DNA of 12,670 bases from Chloroflexota bacterium (GCA_005879655.1 VBJK01000497.1:1-12670); one strand, 5' to 3'; shown: positions 1-7,571, numbered from the stretch's first letter. A program made the numbers and translations. The notes: generated from the sequence alone by a model not told the origin.

Positions 1-232
1 CCATGGAAGGGCTTATCACTTCGAGATATCCAAACTTGATCAGTTGCTGATATTGATTCTCCGTCAGCATCTCACGCAGTAGCGCTTTGGCGCGACTCTC
101 AGCGGATAGGTGCTCGCTAAACGATTCGCGTAAGCGGCCCATGTTGCCGTCAGAAGATTGCGAAAGGTAGTAGATTGCTAAAAGGAGAAACAATAGCCAG
201 ATGCCGAGAAACAAGCTCAGCATTTCTAACAT
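1..232 (-). CDS. Membrane-anchored protein of unknown function, N-terminal part only
   Basis: This gene is cut by the left edge of the window. The 77 visible residues begin MLEMLSLFLGIW. They give one strong hydrophobic helix (about residues 5-24), then a charged, probably helical region that contains LLREMLTENQYQQLIKFGYL (residues 52-71). The layout is a single N-terminal membrane anchor with a cytoplasmic body. The start ATG at 232 has a GGAG Shine-Dalgarno ten bases upstream. That GGAG begins inside the stop codon of the preceding 81-residue gene, 14 bp away, so the two are almost certainly co-transcribed and translationally coupled. An in-frame ATG three codons later is an alternative start. 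I do not recognise a named family, and the missing C-terminal part would decide its role. The reading frame and coupling are clear; the function is unknown. Confidence 0.7.
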   Translation of the reverse strand, partial: MLEMLSLFLGIWLLFLLLAIYYLSQSSDGNMGRLRESFSEHLSAESRAKALLREMLTENQYQQLIKFGYLEVISPSM

Positions 233-246
233 AGCAGGCTATCTCC

Positions 247-492
247 TCAACCACCTACTACACGCGGTACAACGACAATTTGCTCGGCAGCGGGATCAAA
301 ATTCTCGATACGCTCTACTGATTTTCCCGGCTCTACCTTGAAGGCTGTTGCTCCTCTCGTTCGTGATTCATTAAAGATACGCTCAGCCTCTTTAATTGCC
401 GCCACAGCTTCAGGATCATTAATCTCTACTCTCTTGGGGTCCCACATGATCCGATCATCGCCGCGACGGGACATGACCCGTAGCATACCCAC
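247..492 (-). CDS. Small protein with C-terminal Gly-Gly, function unknown (possible ubiquitin-like modifier)
   Basis: The gene encodes 81 residues. The open frame extends upstream to 594, but the best start is GTG at 492, because AAGGAG lies seven bases before it and the upstream extension has no such site. ATG at 486 is an alternative start. The protein is compact and soluble, with an N-terminal RVMSRRGDDRIMWDP segment, a central acidic helix (DPEAVAAIKEAERIF), a strand containing ATAFKVEPG, and a C-terminal strand followed by VVVPRVVGG. It ends exactly on an exposed Gly-Gly, as processed ubiquitin-like and sulfur-carrier proteins do. Size, alternating helix/strand character and the diglycine tail fit such a fold, but this is inference and no family signature is certain. 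It is the first gene of a unit with the membrane-anchored gene at 232. Its own promoter lies about 90 bp upstream. Confidence 0.7.
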   Translation of the reverse strand: MGMLRVMSRRGDDRIMWDPKRVEINDPEAVAAIKEAERIFNESRTRGATAFKVEPGKSVERIENFDPAAEQIVVVPRVVGG

Positions 493-577
493 AGTCAGTC
501 TCCTTCTCGTGATACAAGCATACATTACCGAGCTGGTTCCTAGTACAATATACCAAGGAACATATTGAGATGATTTG

Positions 578-607
578 AGCATAGCACGCCACATAACGGC
601 ACGTCAA
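578..607 (-). promoter_or_regulatory. Promoter of the 81-residue protein operon
   Basis: On the minus strand, TTGACG (607-602) and TATGCT (583-578) are separated by 18 bp, a good sigma-70-type match. Transcription would start near 571 and leave a leader of about 80 nt before the GTG start at 492. Confidence 0.5.
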
Positions 608-618
608 GGGCTATTGAC
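603..618. promoter_or_regulatory. Dyad GTCAA-N6-TTGAC overlapping the -35 box
   Basis: A perfect 5-bp inverted repeat with a 6-bp spacer covers the -35 hexamer of the promoter at 578-607, where a repressor would block polymerase. A 10-bp palindrome, ggatatatcc, lies slightly further upstream (631-640). Five-bp arms can arise by chance, so this is a weak call. Confidence 0.25.
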
Positions 619-683
619 TGACTTCCGCTCGGATATATCCACATTTGGCTATCCATTTGCAACTCGCTTCTCATTTGCACGGC

Positions 684-2843
684 TCACGAGAGCAGACAGG
701 GCAATGTACAGCTAAATGTACTTCCCGTACCAAGCGTACTTTCTACTGTTACATAACCACCATGCAACTCAACAATCATTTTGATAATCGCCAGACCCAG
801 ACCCTGACCGCCACAACGCCCACTAGTACTATTGGGCACTTGAAAGAAGCGTTCAAAGATACGGTGTTGAAATTCGGGTGCGATCCCACTCCCATTATCA
901 CTTACACAGAGCTTTACAACGGGTATCACTTCTTCAGCCTCGGTAACGCCATACGTTGCTTCATACTCGATGTGCGCCGTAACTGTCACCAACCCTCCAG
1001 CGCCGGTGAAGCGAATTGCATTACTGAGCAGATTGCGCAAGACCTGCTGCAAGCGCACGGCGTCAGCATACAGGCTGGGAAAATCGCTGGCGATGTTAAT
1101 GGTGAGCGCAATGTCGAGATCTTTGGCTGTCAATTCCATCTCCTCTACTGCATTGACGATAACTGTTTGCAGGCGAATAATCTCTCGGCTCAGGCGCAGT
1201 TGACCAGCGTCCGCGCGCGAAATGAGCAGGAGGTCTTCAAGCAATGCATACATATGTTCACTACCAGCTCGCGCACGTTGCAGGAACTCACGCTGCTGTT
1301 CATTCAATTCGCCCGCAATACCCTCTAATGTCAGATCGAGATAGCCATTAATAGCATTGATGGGTGAGCGCAACTCGTGCGTGATCATGGAGAGGAAATT
1401 GGCCTTCATACGCGTTGCATCACGGATCGTCGTTACGTCACGGGCCACCAGCAAACAGAGAACTTTATGCACTGTGTTGATCGCTGTAAAGCTTAACCCG
1501 ATCGCACGCGAGACGCCCTTAATGTTCAGATCCAGCTCGACATAGGGCGGAGGTTCTCCCTCTTGTAAGGCTCTTTCAACCATACACATCGTATCGCGTG
1601 CGCTATGAGTATCGCCTTCATAAGCACCTAGCAATTCTATGCACTCCATGCCAATAATCTGCTCTGGCTCTATGCCAAAAATCTGACCAAATGCGGCATT
1701 GGCTTCAACGAAACAACCATCTCCCCTCAATAAGGCAATACCGTCAGAGCTGGCAGCCAATACCGCCCGCAACTCTTCACGGTCGCTACGAATCTTATGG
1801 AGTAGTTCTACATTCTCTAGTGTCACAGAGGTCATATTGCACAAGTTACGCACAAGCCGCAGCTCATCACTGTTAAACTTTTTCTTGCGTGTAAGGCATA
1901 GTACACCATGTACAGTACTTTTGGCAATGAAGGGCGCGGCTAGTTCTGCTAGATGGAAAGAGGCTACGTCTGCGCCTCCCTCTCTCTGTGGACTTTGCAT
2001 TGGTGCCCGTAAGATGGGATGGCGGTGAAGGGCAGCCCAAGCTGGTAGCGCGTTGGTATCGTAGAGACTGATCCTCTCTCGTCGCGCACGCTCACTCTGT
2101 GTGTCAGCATTTTCTCCCTCATCAAAGCCAGGCAGTTGCCAAGCGTCCTCTCTCCATTCCGCGACAGCATATAGCTCCTGCGTGCCGTCCTGATATAAAT
2201 AGATGATTGCCTGTTCGCAGGGCACCAAGCGCCGAATATGCGCAAGGATTGCACAATAGAGCGCCTCCGGCTCACGACTCGTAGCAATTCCTCTAGAGAT
2301 GCGTAGCAGCGTCTCCAATTGATTAGCCTGACGTTGCGCCAACTTAGCGTGACGAGCATTAACAATGGACAAAACCGCTTGCTCGGCAAAGATAGTAAGC
2401 AGAGTGAGCTTTTTTTCGTCGAAGGCATCAAGTGCAGCACTACTGACGGTCAGCGTACCAATAAAATCGTTATTACTAAGTAGTGGTACACACATAATTG
2501 ATGCAACCGGCATGCGCCCCAAATGCTTAAAACGCGCGTCCAGTTCCACATTGTTAATGACAAGCGCTTGTCGGTGTTGCGCAACCCAACCAGCAACGCC
2601 TTCATTCAAGCGGAAACGTGTCTGCCGTAGCGTGCGGTCAGCGCGTTGTAAAGCAGCCATAGTAACCAAGCCAGTTCCCGTAGCGTCTACCAGCGCGATA
2701 GAACAACTGCGAACTTCTAGCAATGCCCCGGCATTCTGTACAATCTTCTGCAATACATTCACCAGTGCTTGAGCTTCGTTGGCAACCGTGGAAATATTGT
2801 GCACTAAATGATGTTTCTGCAAAAAAGATAGGTTAGCACTCAT
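684..2843 (-). CDS. Soluble hybrid-sensor histidine kinase with GAF-GAF-PAS-HisKA-HATPase domains
   Basis: This is a 719-residue cytoplasmic sensor kinase with no membrane helix or signal peptide. From the N terminus it has one GAF domain (about 24-164, with the typical EGVAGWVAQ and VPLL segments), a second GAF domain (about 184-344), a PAS domain (about 359-474), and a HisKA dimerisation helix with the phospho-acceptor His489 in THELRSP. The HATPase_c domain shows the N box around Asn608, the G1 box DNGSG (649-653), the F box around Phe663 and the G2 box GLGLA (681-685). All catalytic motifs are intact. I chose ATG at 2843 because AGAGGA lies seven bases upstream; an in-frame TTG one codon earlier is too close to that site. 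No receiver domain is fused and no regulator gene is adjacent, so the partner is unknown (possibly the regulator at 4708-5436). The GAF domains suggest small-molecule or redox sensing, but no ligand residue can be assigned. Confidence 0.95.
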   Translation of the reverse strand: MSANLSFLQKHHLVHNISTVANEAQALVNVLQKIVQNAGALLEVRSCSIALVDATGTGLVTMAALQRADRTLRQTRFRLNEGVAGWVAQHRQALVINNVELDARFKHLGRMPVASIMCVPLLSNNDFIGTLTVSSAALDAFDEKKLTLLTIFAEQAVLSIVNARHAKLAQRQANQLETLLRISRGIATSREPEALYCAILAHIRRLVPCEQAIIYLYQDGTQELYAVAEWREDAWQLPGFDEGENADTQSERARRERISLYDTNALPAWAALHRHPILRAPMQSPQREGGADVASFHLAELAAPFIAKSTVHGVLCLTRKKKFNSDELRLVRNLCNMTSVTLENVELLHKIRSDREELRAVLAASSDGIALLRGDGCFVEANAAFGQIFGIEPEQIIGMECIELLGAYEGDTHSARDTMCMVERALQEGEPPPYVELDLNIKGVSRAIGLSFTAINTVHKVLCLLVARDVTTIRDATRMKANFLSMITHELRSPINAINGYLDLTLEGIAGELNEQQREFLQRARAGSEHMYALLEDLLLISRADAGQLRLSREIIRLQTVIVNAVEEMELTAKDLDIALTINIASDFPSLYADAVRLQQVLRNLLSNAIRFTGAGGLVTVTAHIEYEATYGVTEAEEVIPVVKLCVSDNGSGIAPEFQHRIFERFFQVPNSTSGRCGGQGLGLAIIKMIVELHGGYVTVESTLGTGSTFSCTLPCLLS

Positions 2844-2975
2844 CAAAATCCTCTTTATCCTTGCAATAACCGGTAAACACGTATTTTCTATTTATCCAGC
2901 ATAGGGGAGAGACTCTATTTCGTCTTTTCTTCCATTCATCGGCAAGAAGTACAAATAATTGAGCATTTACATGAG

Positions 2976-3004
2976 ATTATACCATGGCCTTTTTCGGGCG
3001 TCGA
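2976..3004 (-). promoter_or_regulatory. Promoter of the GAF-PAS histidine kinase
   Basis: A perfect TATAAT (2981-2976) lies 17 bp downstream of TCGACG (3004-2999, four of six bases match the -35 consensus). The leader would be about 125 nt. Its existence argues that this kinase has its own transcript, separate from the regulator-kinase pair upstream. Confidence 0.5.
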
Positions 3005-3041
3005 GGAGGATAGCGCTTTGGGCTATTGGCAAGTGAATTGC

Positions 3042-3064
3042 GCAATCCCTTGTGGGTGCTCTGG
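3042..3064. repeat. Truncated copy of the 'gcaatcccttgtgg' repeat
   Basis: Twenty-one of 23 bases match the outer arm of the inverted repeat at 10342-10436, read in the orientation of its right arm. It lies 26 bp beyond the stop codon of the membrane histidine kinase. No matching second arm remains, so it looks like a decayed half-element. Confidence 0.6.
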
Positions 3065-3090
3065 TGACTCTTTATCTCGCATACAAGCCA

Positions 3091-4692
3091 TCACGATGCA
3101 TGGTGTGCCAGACGCGACAGTGGCTTCGTCACTGCATCGCTCAAAGAAGGTTGTCCGGCTTCCTGGAGAGGTAGCGTAAAGATAATACGCGCTCCTGCTC
3201 CCGCAGCATTTTCGGCCCATACGCGACCACCATGCGCTTCAACGATGGCCCGTACGATTGCTAGACCCAGACCACTGCCGCCAATGCGCGATTGCCGTGC
3301 GCCATCTACACGATAAAAACGCTCGAAGATGCGGGGCAACGCGTCAGGTGGAATCCCCCTACCAGTATCAGTAACGGAGATAGCCAGTTCTTGTCCCACA
3401 GGGTGCGCCTCAATGGTGACTGAACCACCTGACGGAGTGTGATGTAAGGCGTTATCACAGAGATTAGCGAGCACGCGTGACAACATGTCAGCATCAGCAG
3501 GCACCGTGGGCAGATCGTAGGGAATCGCATTACATGGCTCCACATTAGCACGCTCAAACTCAGGAACAAGTACGGCCAGGCTCTCATCGACCAGCGTAGC
3601 CAGACGCACACCCTTGCGTTGAGGATGTAGCGCTCCTGCTTCCACTTTTGCCATCATGTGTAAATCTTTCACTAGACGACGCAGACGCAAGGTTTCGCGT
3701 ACAATAATATGGCCTGTTGCTTCATAATCGTCACGCGTCTGATTAACCCCATCAACCAATGCTTCACCCAGACCAGCAATCGCCGTTAAAGGTGTTGCAA
3801 GATCGTGCGTAATGTTCATAATCAACTCACGACGCCATGCCTCTTGCTTATACAGCTCCTCCACATCCCGATGCAGTTGCGCCGCCATCTCATTAAAGGT
3901 CTTGGCCAGCTCGCCTAATTCGCCCTGCGCCTCCGTCTGTACACGTATAGTATAATCGCCAGTAGCCATCTTCCGTGTTGCGACAGTCAGTCTGGTCAGA
4001 GGCCGCGTAATAGTCCGCGAGAAGAGAATGGCAGCAGTAGCAGCAACTACCGCAATGAAGAAAGAGGCAATGAGTACAACGCTTCCCACTGCCATCACAA
4101 ATGGTGGCAGCGTCTCTTCGACGACGGTACTGGGGAGAATAATGAGCACTCCTACCACAGCATCAGGCGTCTCTAAATCTTCACGCGTGAAGATAGGTTG
4201 AGCAAAAAACGGCTGCGGGAAGAGTCCGCGACCAATCTCGCCTGATGCACTATGGCCCTGCTGTGCACTAGCAATAGCCTGGCGAGCAGAAGCTTGTTGA
4301 TGCGCACCAACGAGTTGCGAGAAGAACTGGGGTAGCAGCTTATACTGCTGTCTTACCTGCGCCCCAGGATACACTATTTTATTATTCCGGTTGAGTACCG
4401 CCACTAGATATTGCTGACCAGGAACATCTGTCACCCGCGCCGGGAATACTGTATAAGATGCTCGCGCAAGCCTGGCTGAATCTGTATCAGCAGCAACGTT
4501 CATAAAGGACTGGCCGAGCTGTTGCGCCCTGCTCATGGCCAGTTCGCTCATGCGGCTCTTCTGATCGTTGTTGTAGAAGTAGATGATAGCAACTAAAACG
4601 GTCATGGCAAGAAGAATCGTTGCCACCATCGTCATCACTATTGATCCTAGGGCCAATCGCCAACGAATACCGTGCCACCAGCGCATACGCAT
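3091..4692 (-). CDS. Membrane-bound sensor histidine kinase with HAMP domain
   Basis: This is a 533-residue two-component sensor. Two membrane helices (about 17-39 and 198-224) flank an extracytoplasmic sensor region of about 155 residues that I cannot assign to a named fold. A HAMP linker follows (about 225-278, ending in the GELGELAKTFNEMA pattern), then HisKA with phospho-acceptor His296 in MNITHDLATPL. The HATPase domain has the N box (Asn410/Asn414), DTGRG (442-446), IFERFY (455-460) and GSGLGLA (472-478), so it is catalytically complete. A Pro/Ser-containing tail of about 20 residues follows the kinase core. The start ATG at 4692 lies 15 bp after the regulator's stop codon, and AGGGA lies about ten bases before it. 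The gene is therefore second in the operon, and the kinase very probably phosphorylates Asp53 of that regulator. The signal is unknown. Confidence 0.96.
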   Translation of the reverse strand: MRMRWWHGIRWRLALGSIVMTMVATILLAMTVLVAIIYFYNNDQKSRMSELAMSRAQQLGQSFMNVAADTDSARLARASYTVFPARVTDVPGQQYLVAVLNRNNKIVYPGAQVRQQYKLLPQFFSQLVGAHQQASARQAIASAQQGHSASGEIGRGLFPQPFFAQPIFTREDLETPDAVVGVLIILPSTVVEETLPPFVMAVGSVVLIASFFIAVVAATAAILFSRTITRPLTRLTVATRKMATGDYTIRVQTEAQGELGELAKTFNEMAAQLHRDVEELYKQEAWRRELIMNITHDLATPLTAIAGLGEALVDGVNQTRDDYEATGHIIVRETLRLRRLVKDLHMMAKVEAGALHPQRKGVRLATLVDESLAVLVPEFERANVEPCNAIPYDLPTVPADADMLSRVLANLCDNALHHTPSGGSVTIEAHPVGQELAISVTDTGRGIPPDALPRIFERFYRVDGARQSRIGGSGLGLAIVRAIVEAHGGRVWAENAAGAGARIIFTLPLQEAGQPSLSDAVTKPLSRLAHHAS

Positions 4693-4707
4693 CTGCTTAT
4701 TTCCCTA

Positions 4708-5436
4708 TCATGATGAACGGGCTTTCACTTCAAAGCGATAGCCAACGCGCCAGACAGTTTTAATATACCGTTGCTCAGGATCTACTTCTATCTTCTTGCG
4801 TAATGTGCTGATATGAACATCTACAGTATGCCCATCTCCCAGGTAATCGTAGCCCCAGACGCTATTCATCAAAATTTCCCGTGTGAAAACGCGTTCTGGC
4901 GATCCGGCCAGCAAGGCTAGTAGATCGAACTCGGTCGGTGTCAGCGCCACTTCTCGACCATTTACCTCAACACGATGCGCCAGCAGGTCAATCGTCAGTC
5001 CAGGAAAACGCAGCAATGTCTTGCTTTTATTGCGCTGCGTATCGTTGGAACGAGCCTCCATTCCATCCTGCTGGCCCACACGTCGCAGAATCGCACGCAC
5101 GCGGCTCACCAGTTCACGCGGGCTAAATGGCTTTACGAGATAATCATCGGCCCCTAACTCTAATCCATTAATACGATCGTCTTCATCGCCACGCGCAGTT
5201 AACATAAGAATGGGAGTCTTCGACCAGGCACGAATGCGACGACAGACTTCAAAACCATCAAGCGCTGGTAACATGATGTCCAGAATGACGAGATCAGGCT
5301 TTTCTCTGGCATGTAAGGCTAAGCCATCTGCTCCATCTTTCGCCACGACTAGAGCGTATCCAGCGTCCTTCAAATAGAGATTGAGCAGATGAATAATACC
5401 TTCTTCGTCTTCGATGATGAGAATTTTCTGCATCAT
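4708..5436 (-). CDS. OmpR/PhoB-family response regulator
   Basis: This 242-residue DNA-binding response regulator has an N-terminal receiver domain (about 4-118) with acidic pocket residues Glu9/Asp10, phospho-acceptor Asp53 in LDIMLP, the switch Thr80 and the conserved Lys102 in VKPF. A linker of about 25 residues (rich in Gln, Asn and Lys) leads to a winged-helix DNA-binding domain (about 145-235), which shows LTPTEFDLLALL, VWGYDY, VDVHISTLRKKIE and IKTVWRVGYRF. All of these are hallmarks of the OmpR/PhoB class. Two consecutive ATG codons start the gene; GGGAGA lies about seven bases upstream of the first. It is the first gene of the pair with the HAMP kinase. Length and domains are typical, and no specific orthologue (such as PhoB or ResD) can be named from sequence alone. 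Targets are unknown. Confidence 0.97.
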   Translation of the reverse strand: MMQKILIIEDEEGIIHLLNLYLKDAGYALVVAKDGADGLALHAREKPDLVILDIMLPALDGFEVCRRIRAWSKTPILMLTARGDEDDRINGLELGADDYLVKPFSPRELVSRVRAILRRVGQQDGMEARSNDTQRNKSKTLLRFPGLTIDLLAHRVEVNGREVALTPTEFDLLALLAGSPERVFTREILMNSVWGYDYLGDGHTVDVHISTLRKKIEVDPEQRYIKTVWRVGYRFEVKARSS

Positions 5437-5477
5437 TTACCAGTTCTCCCAGGAAGAAAGTTATACGTTTCCTTTGT

Positions 5478-5506
5478 ATCTTACCATATGATAGCCGCAC
5501 AATGAA
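5478..5506 (-). promoter_or_regulatory. Possible promoter of the regulator-kinase operon
   Basis: TAAGAT (5483-5478) lies 17 bp downstream of TTCATT (5506-5501). The -10 is good and the -35 is weak (three of six bases), as expected of an activated promoter. The leader would be about 35 nt. Clear tandem operator repeats for the regulator itself were not seen. Confidence 0.3.
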
Positions 5507-5524
5507 TTGCATCTCGTGCAGCAT

Positions 5525-5650
5525 CCCAAAACCTTTTGGGGAATGGGAGCATTTGGGGACACCCCAAACCCCGCCTGGGGCGAACTCCCCTGAACCCCCG
5601 CTTAGCGCGCATGCCTATGGGGATACCCCTAAAACCCCTGGACCCCACTA
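5525..5650. repeat. GC-rich palindromic repeat block
   Basis: This intergenic stretch is a string of short G4/C4 dyads. They include CCCAAAA-cc-TTTTGGG (5525-5540), TTTGGGG-aca-CCCCAAA (5552-5568) and GGGG-ata-CCCC (5619-5629), with further cccc and gggg runs between them. It lies between the membrane-protein gene and the promoter of the regulator operon. It resembles REP-type intergenic palindromes and is unlike the flanking AT-rich spacer. It has no coding potential and no U-tract that would make it a terminator. Confidence 0.6.
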
Positions 5651-5702
5651 CCAAAATACCTCCTCTTGAAAGCCCTTCTATCCTGACATACTCAGTGCTC
5701 TG

Positions 5703-6914
5703 TTAGCCCTCGGTATTCTTCTGCTTTGGATACGCAATTTGCTTTGCAGTATTAGCAAACTTCTGTATGCTATCGATGGGTAGTGCAGGGTGTTTTCCCG
5801 TCTCGGCAAGCCTCCGCTTACCATCTATGGGAAGTGCAGCTTGTTTTCCAGTGTCAACGAACTTTTCGCTACCGCCAAAGGGAGCACCTACGACAGCTAG
5901 TTCGACAATCAACTGATCAATTACTGTTCCAGTGGTACGAGGGGGCTGAAATGGCTGTTTATTAGCCTTAGCAGCACGCATAGCCTTCACCAGTACTCGC
6001 GCCGCATCGTGCGTCTGCTTCATCTCATCCTGCAACTCCTCAAAGCGCTCCAGTCGAGACAGCAGGTTGTTGAGTGAATGGGCTACCTGCCAGAGCACAT
6101 TCTCCTTGTTCAGAGGAGCACGAGCGCTGAAATCGCCATTGGCAGCTCTTACATGCGTCTGCAAAATTTGCTGAATACCATCCTCCAGTTGCTGTTTTAG
6201 AGCTAATTGCTCTTCTTGCTGCTCAATGGCGCGCTGTTCAAGCACGGAACCCTCAAGTTCAGCAATGACTTTAAGAGCACTATTCATCCACAGACAGATA
6301 ATAACAGCAACAAAAAACTCCAGGCTAAGATGTGGAAAGAAGAAAGTGTAGAGATTATGCTGTAGGAATTGCGTGGTCTCCGCAGTATGTGGACCAAAAT
6401 ACGTCCATAAGACGATAAAGAGGATATTGACAGTCATAACCACAAAAACAGTGCGAGGTGGGAAGAACACCACGATCACCAGCAGAGCTATCACTATCAC
6501 ATCAAAAGCTGATCCGGTTATCCATGCGAGAGGTTGTCCCAATAAGGAGAGCGCGAAGCTGCCATCCAGTACCAGCACAATGAGGCTACCAGCCGCCACA
6601 AAATAGCCTCTTCTGTTGAAGACAAAAAGAGCGAACAGGTTGCAGAGGAGGGCAATGGCCATAGTACACGCCTGACCCACATTGCGCTCCAGCAGGGCGG
6701 CAACTAATACCAGTATGTTGAAAAGGCTGATGAACAAGATGGTAAGACTAGCCAAGCGGCCTCGGCGCACAACCTCTCGTTGAGCAAACGTGGCTTGCTC
6801 CGGTTCTTGAGGAGTTGTGCAGCGAAACCACCATGCCCCCAGCGAACGAGTAGATGATAGCCAGTTAGATGCAGGATCCGCGCTAGCCCCTTTCGATTGA
6901 GAGAACATTGACAT
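5703..6914 (-). CDS. Six-helix membrane protein with HAMP-like region, coiled coil and C-terminal tandem repeats
   Basis: The gene encodes 403 residues. A cytoplasmic N terminus of about 50 residues precedes six predicted membrane helices (about 54-75, 80-99, 105-125, 135-152, 155-173 and 190-213). A Gln/Glu-rich coiled coil follows (about 215-250), then a HAMP-like segment (about 253-291, with AANGDFSARAPL and the conserved-looking SLNNLLSRLERF) and another charged helix. The tail (352-399) carries almost three copies of a 17-residue motif, TGKxxALPID in the first two. No kinase, cyclase, diguanylate cyclase or methyl-accepting domain follows the HAMP-like part, so it looks like a sensor without an output module. 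The start ATG at 6914 has AGGAGA nine bases upstream. The promoter at 6997-7026 suggests it is transcribed alone. Signalling is likely but the exact role is unknown. Confidence 0.85.
   Translation of the reverse strand: MSMFSQSKGASADPASNWLSSTRSLGAWWFRCTTPQEPEQATFAQREVVRRGRLASLTILFISLFNILVLVAALLERNVGQACTMAIALLCNLFALFVFNRRGYFVAAGSLIVLVLDGSFALSLLGQPLAWITGSAFDVIVIALLVIVVFFPPRTVFVVMTVNILFIVLWTYFGPHTAETTQFLQHNLYTFFFPHLSLEFFVAVIICLWMNSALKVIAELEGSVLEQRAIEQQEEQLALKQQLEDGIQQILQTHVRAANGDFSARAPLNKENVLWQVAHSLNNLLSRLERFEELQDEMKQTHDAARVLVKAMRAAKANKQPFQPPRTTGTVIDQLIVELAVVGAPFGGSEKFVDTGKQAALPIDGKRRLAETGKHPALPIDSIQKFANTAKQIAYPKQKNTEG
5718..5861 (-). repeat. Tandem 51-bp coding repeat, 2.8 copies
   Basis: Three consecutive units, 5861-5811, 5810-5760 and 5759-5718, encode residues 352-368, 369-385 and 386-399 of the membrane protein. 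The shared pattern is [FL]xxTxKxxAxP. Units 1 and 2 are the most alike (TGKQAALPID and TGKHPALPID) and unit 3 has diverged and is short. Confidence 0.75.
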
Positions 6915-6996
6915 TTCAATTTATCTCCTTCTGTCGCTTGCAAACGACTTGATACACAGAACTTCGGTTTGAAATCACACACGAATGTGCTGGTTC

Positions 6997-7026
6997 ATTT
7001 TAGCCAGTAATAAGCAAATCTGGCAA
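6997..7026 (-). promoter_or_regulatory. Promoter of the six-helix membrane protein gene
   Basis: TTGCCA (7026-7021) and TAAAAT (7002-6997) each match the sigma-70 consensus at five of six bases and are 18 bp apart. The leader would be about 75 nt. Confidence 0.55.
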
Positions 7027-7571
7027 TACAAGTAGGAATAATAGATGAAAGCTGTAGAAAGAAGATAAGCATCCCTAACTCAGCAACATCTTTCTTACCC
7101 TTTATAGCTACAGTAATTTTCACTAAGCAAACATTTCATCAATTTGGGTATGCTTGGGCAAGAATGAAGCAACTGCATTGCAAAATATACATGCAGACAC
7201 TTGATATACAATAATGATAACAGAAAACATCGTGAGCAAAACTTGATCTTTTGCTGAGAAGTACTATATTCCTATTTATTCAGGTTCTTTGATTGATGAT
7301 CAAGATAAGTAGAGCGCGTCAAGTTACATAGAAGTAGCTAATACAACTAGAGACTGAGGAAGCTGTCCACAATGCCTGATTTTGTGGACAGCTTCAGCAC
7401 TCCATGGCTTCTCTACTAAAAATTGAGGATTGCTGAATAGACTCCTATTTATGTTGACCCACCAGGTTTCTTATGCTAAACTTCCTAAGAAACTATTAGT
7501 AGCAGACCTTTTTTAAGAGAGACAGCAGATGAAGCTTGATTATGTAGGAGAACAGTTTGGCAATTATAAAC
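7027..7571. other. AT-rich intergenic region without a gene
   Basis: No open frame longer than a few dozen codons with a ribosome binding site is visible on either strand. The region is markedly more AT-rich than the genes around it. It holds a perfect hairpin (7359-7395) and an imperfect dyad of CTGTAG (7052-7057) with CTACAG (7108-7113), which also has partly matching inner arms. I see no tRNA-like cloverleaf. It may hold the 3' end of the macro-domain transcript and a small RNA, but nothing proves it. Confidence 0.5.
7359..7395. repeat. Perfect 14-bp inverted repeat (hairpin)
   Basis: GAAGCTGTCCACAA (7359-7372) and its exact reverse complement (7382-7395) flank a 9-base loop. No U-run follows on either strand, so it is not a standard intrinsic terminator. 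It lies about 180 bp beyond the stop of the macro-domain gene and may end that transcript by another route, protect its 3' end, or be a remnant of a mobile repeat. Confidence 0.7.

Noticed and set aside
493..594. N-terminal extension of the Gly-Gly protein with a hydrophobic stretch
   Set aside because: The extended start has no binding site and overlaps the predicted promoter; AAGGAG favours the GTG at 492.
645..1328. Plus-strand open frame of 227 codons
   Set aside because: It lies entirely opposite the HATPase end of the GAF-PAS kinase, has no ribosome binding site and shows no domain-like pattern; it is an antisense shadow.
1964..2440. Minus-strand open frame of 158 codons
   Set aside because: It overlaps the GAF region of the kinase in another frame, and its arginine- and serine-rich composition is typical of a shadow frame.
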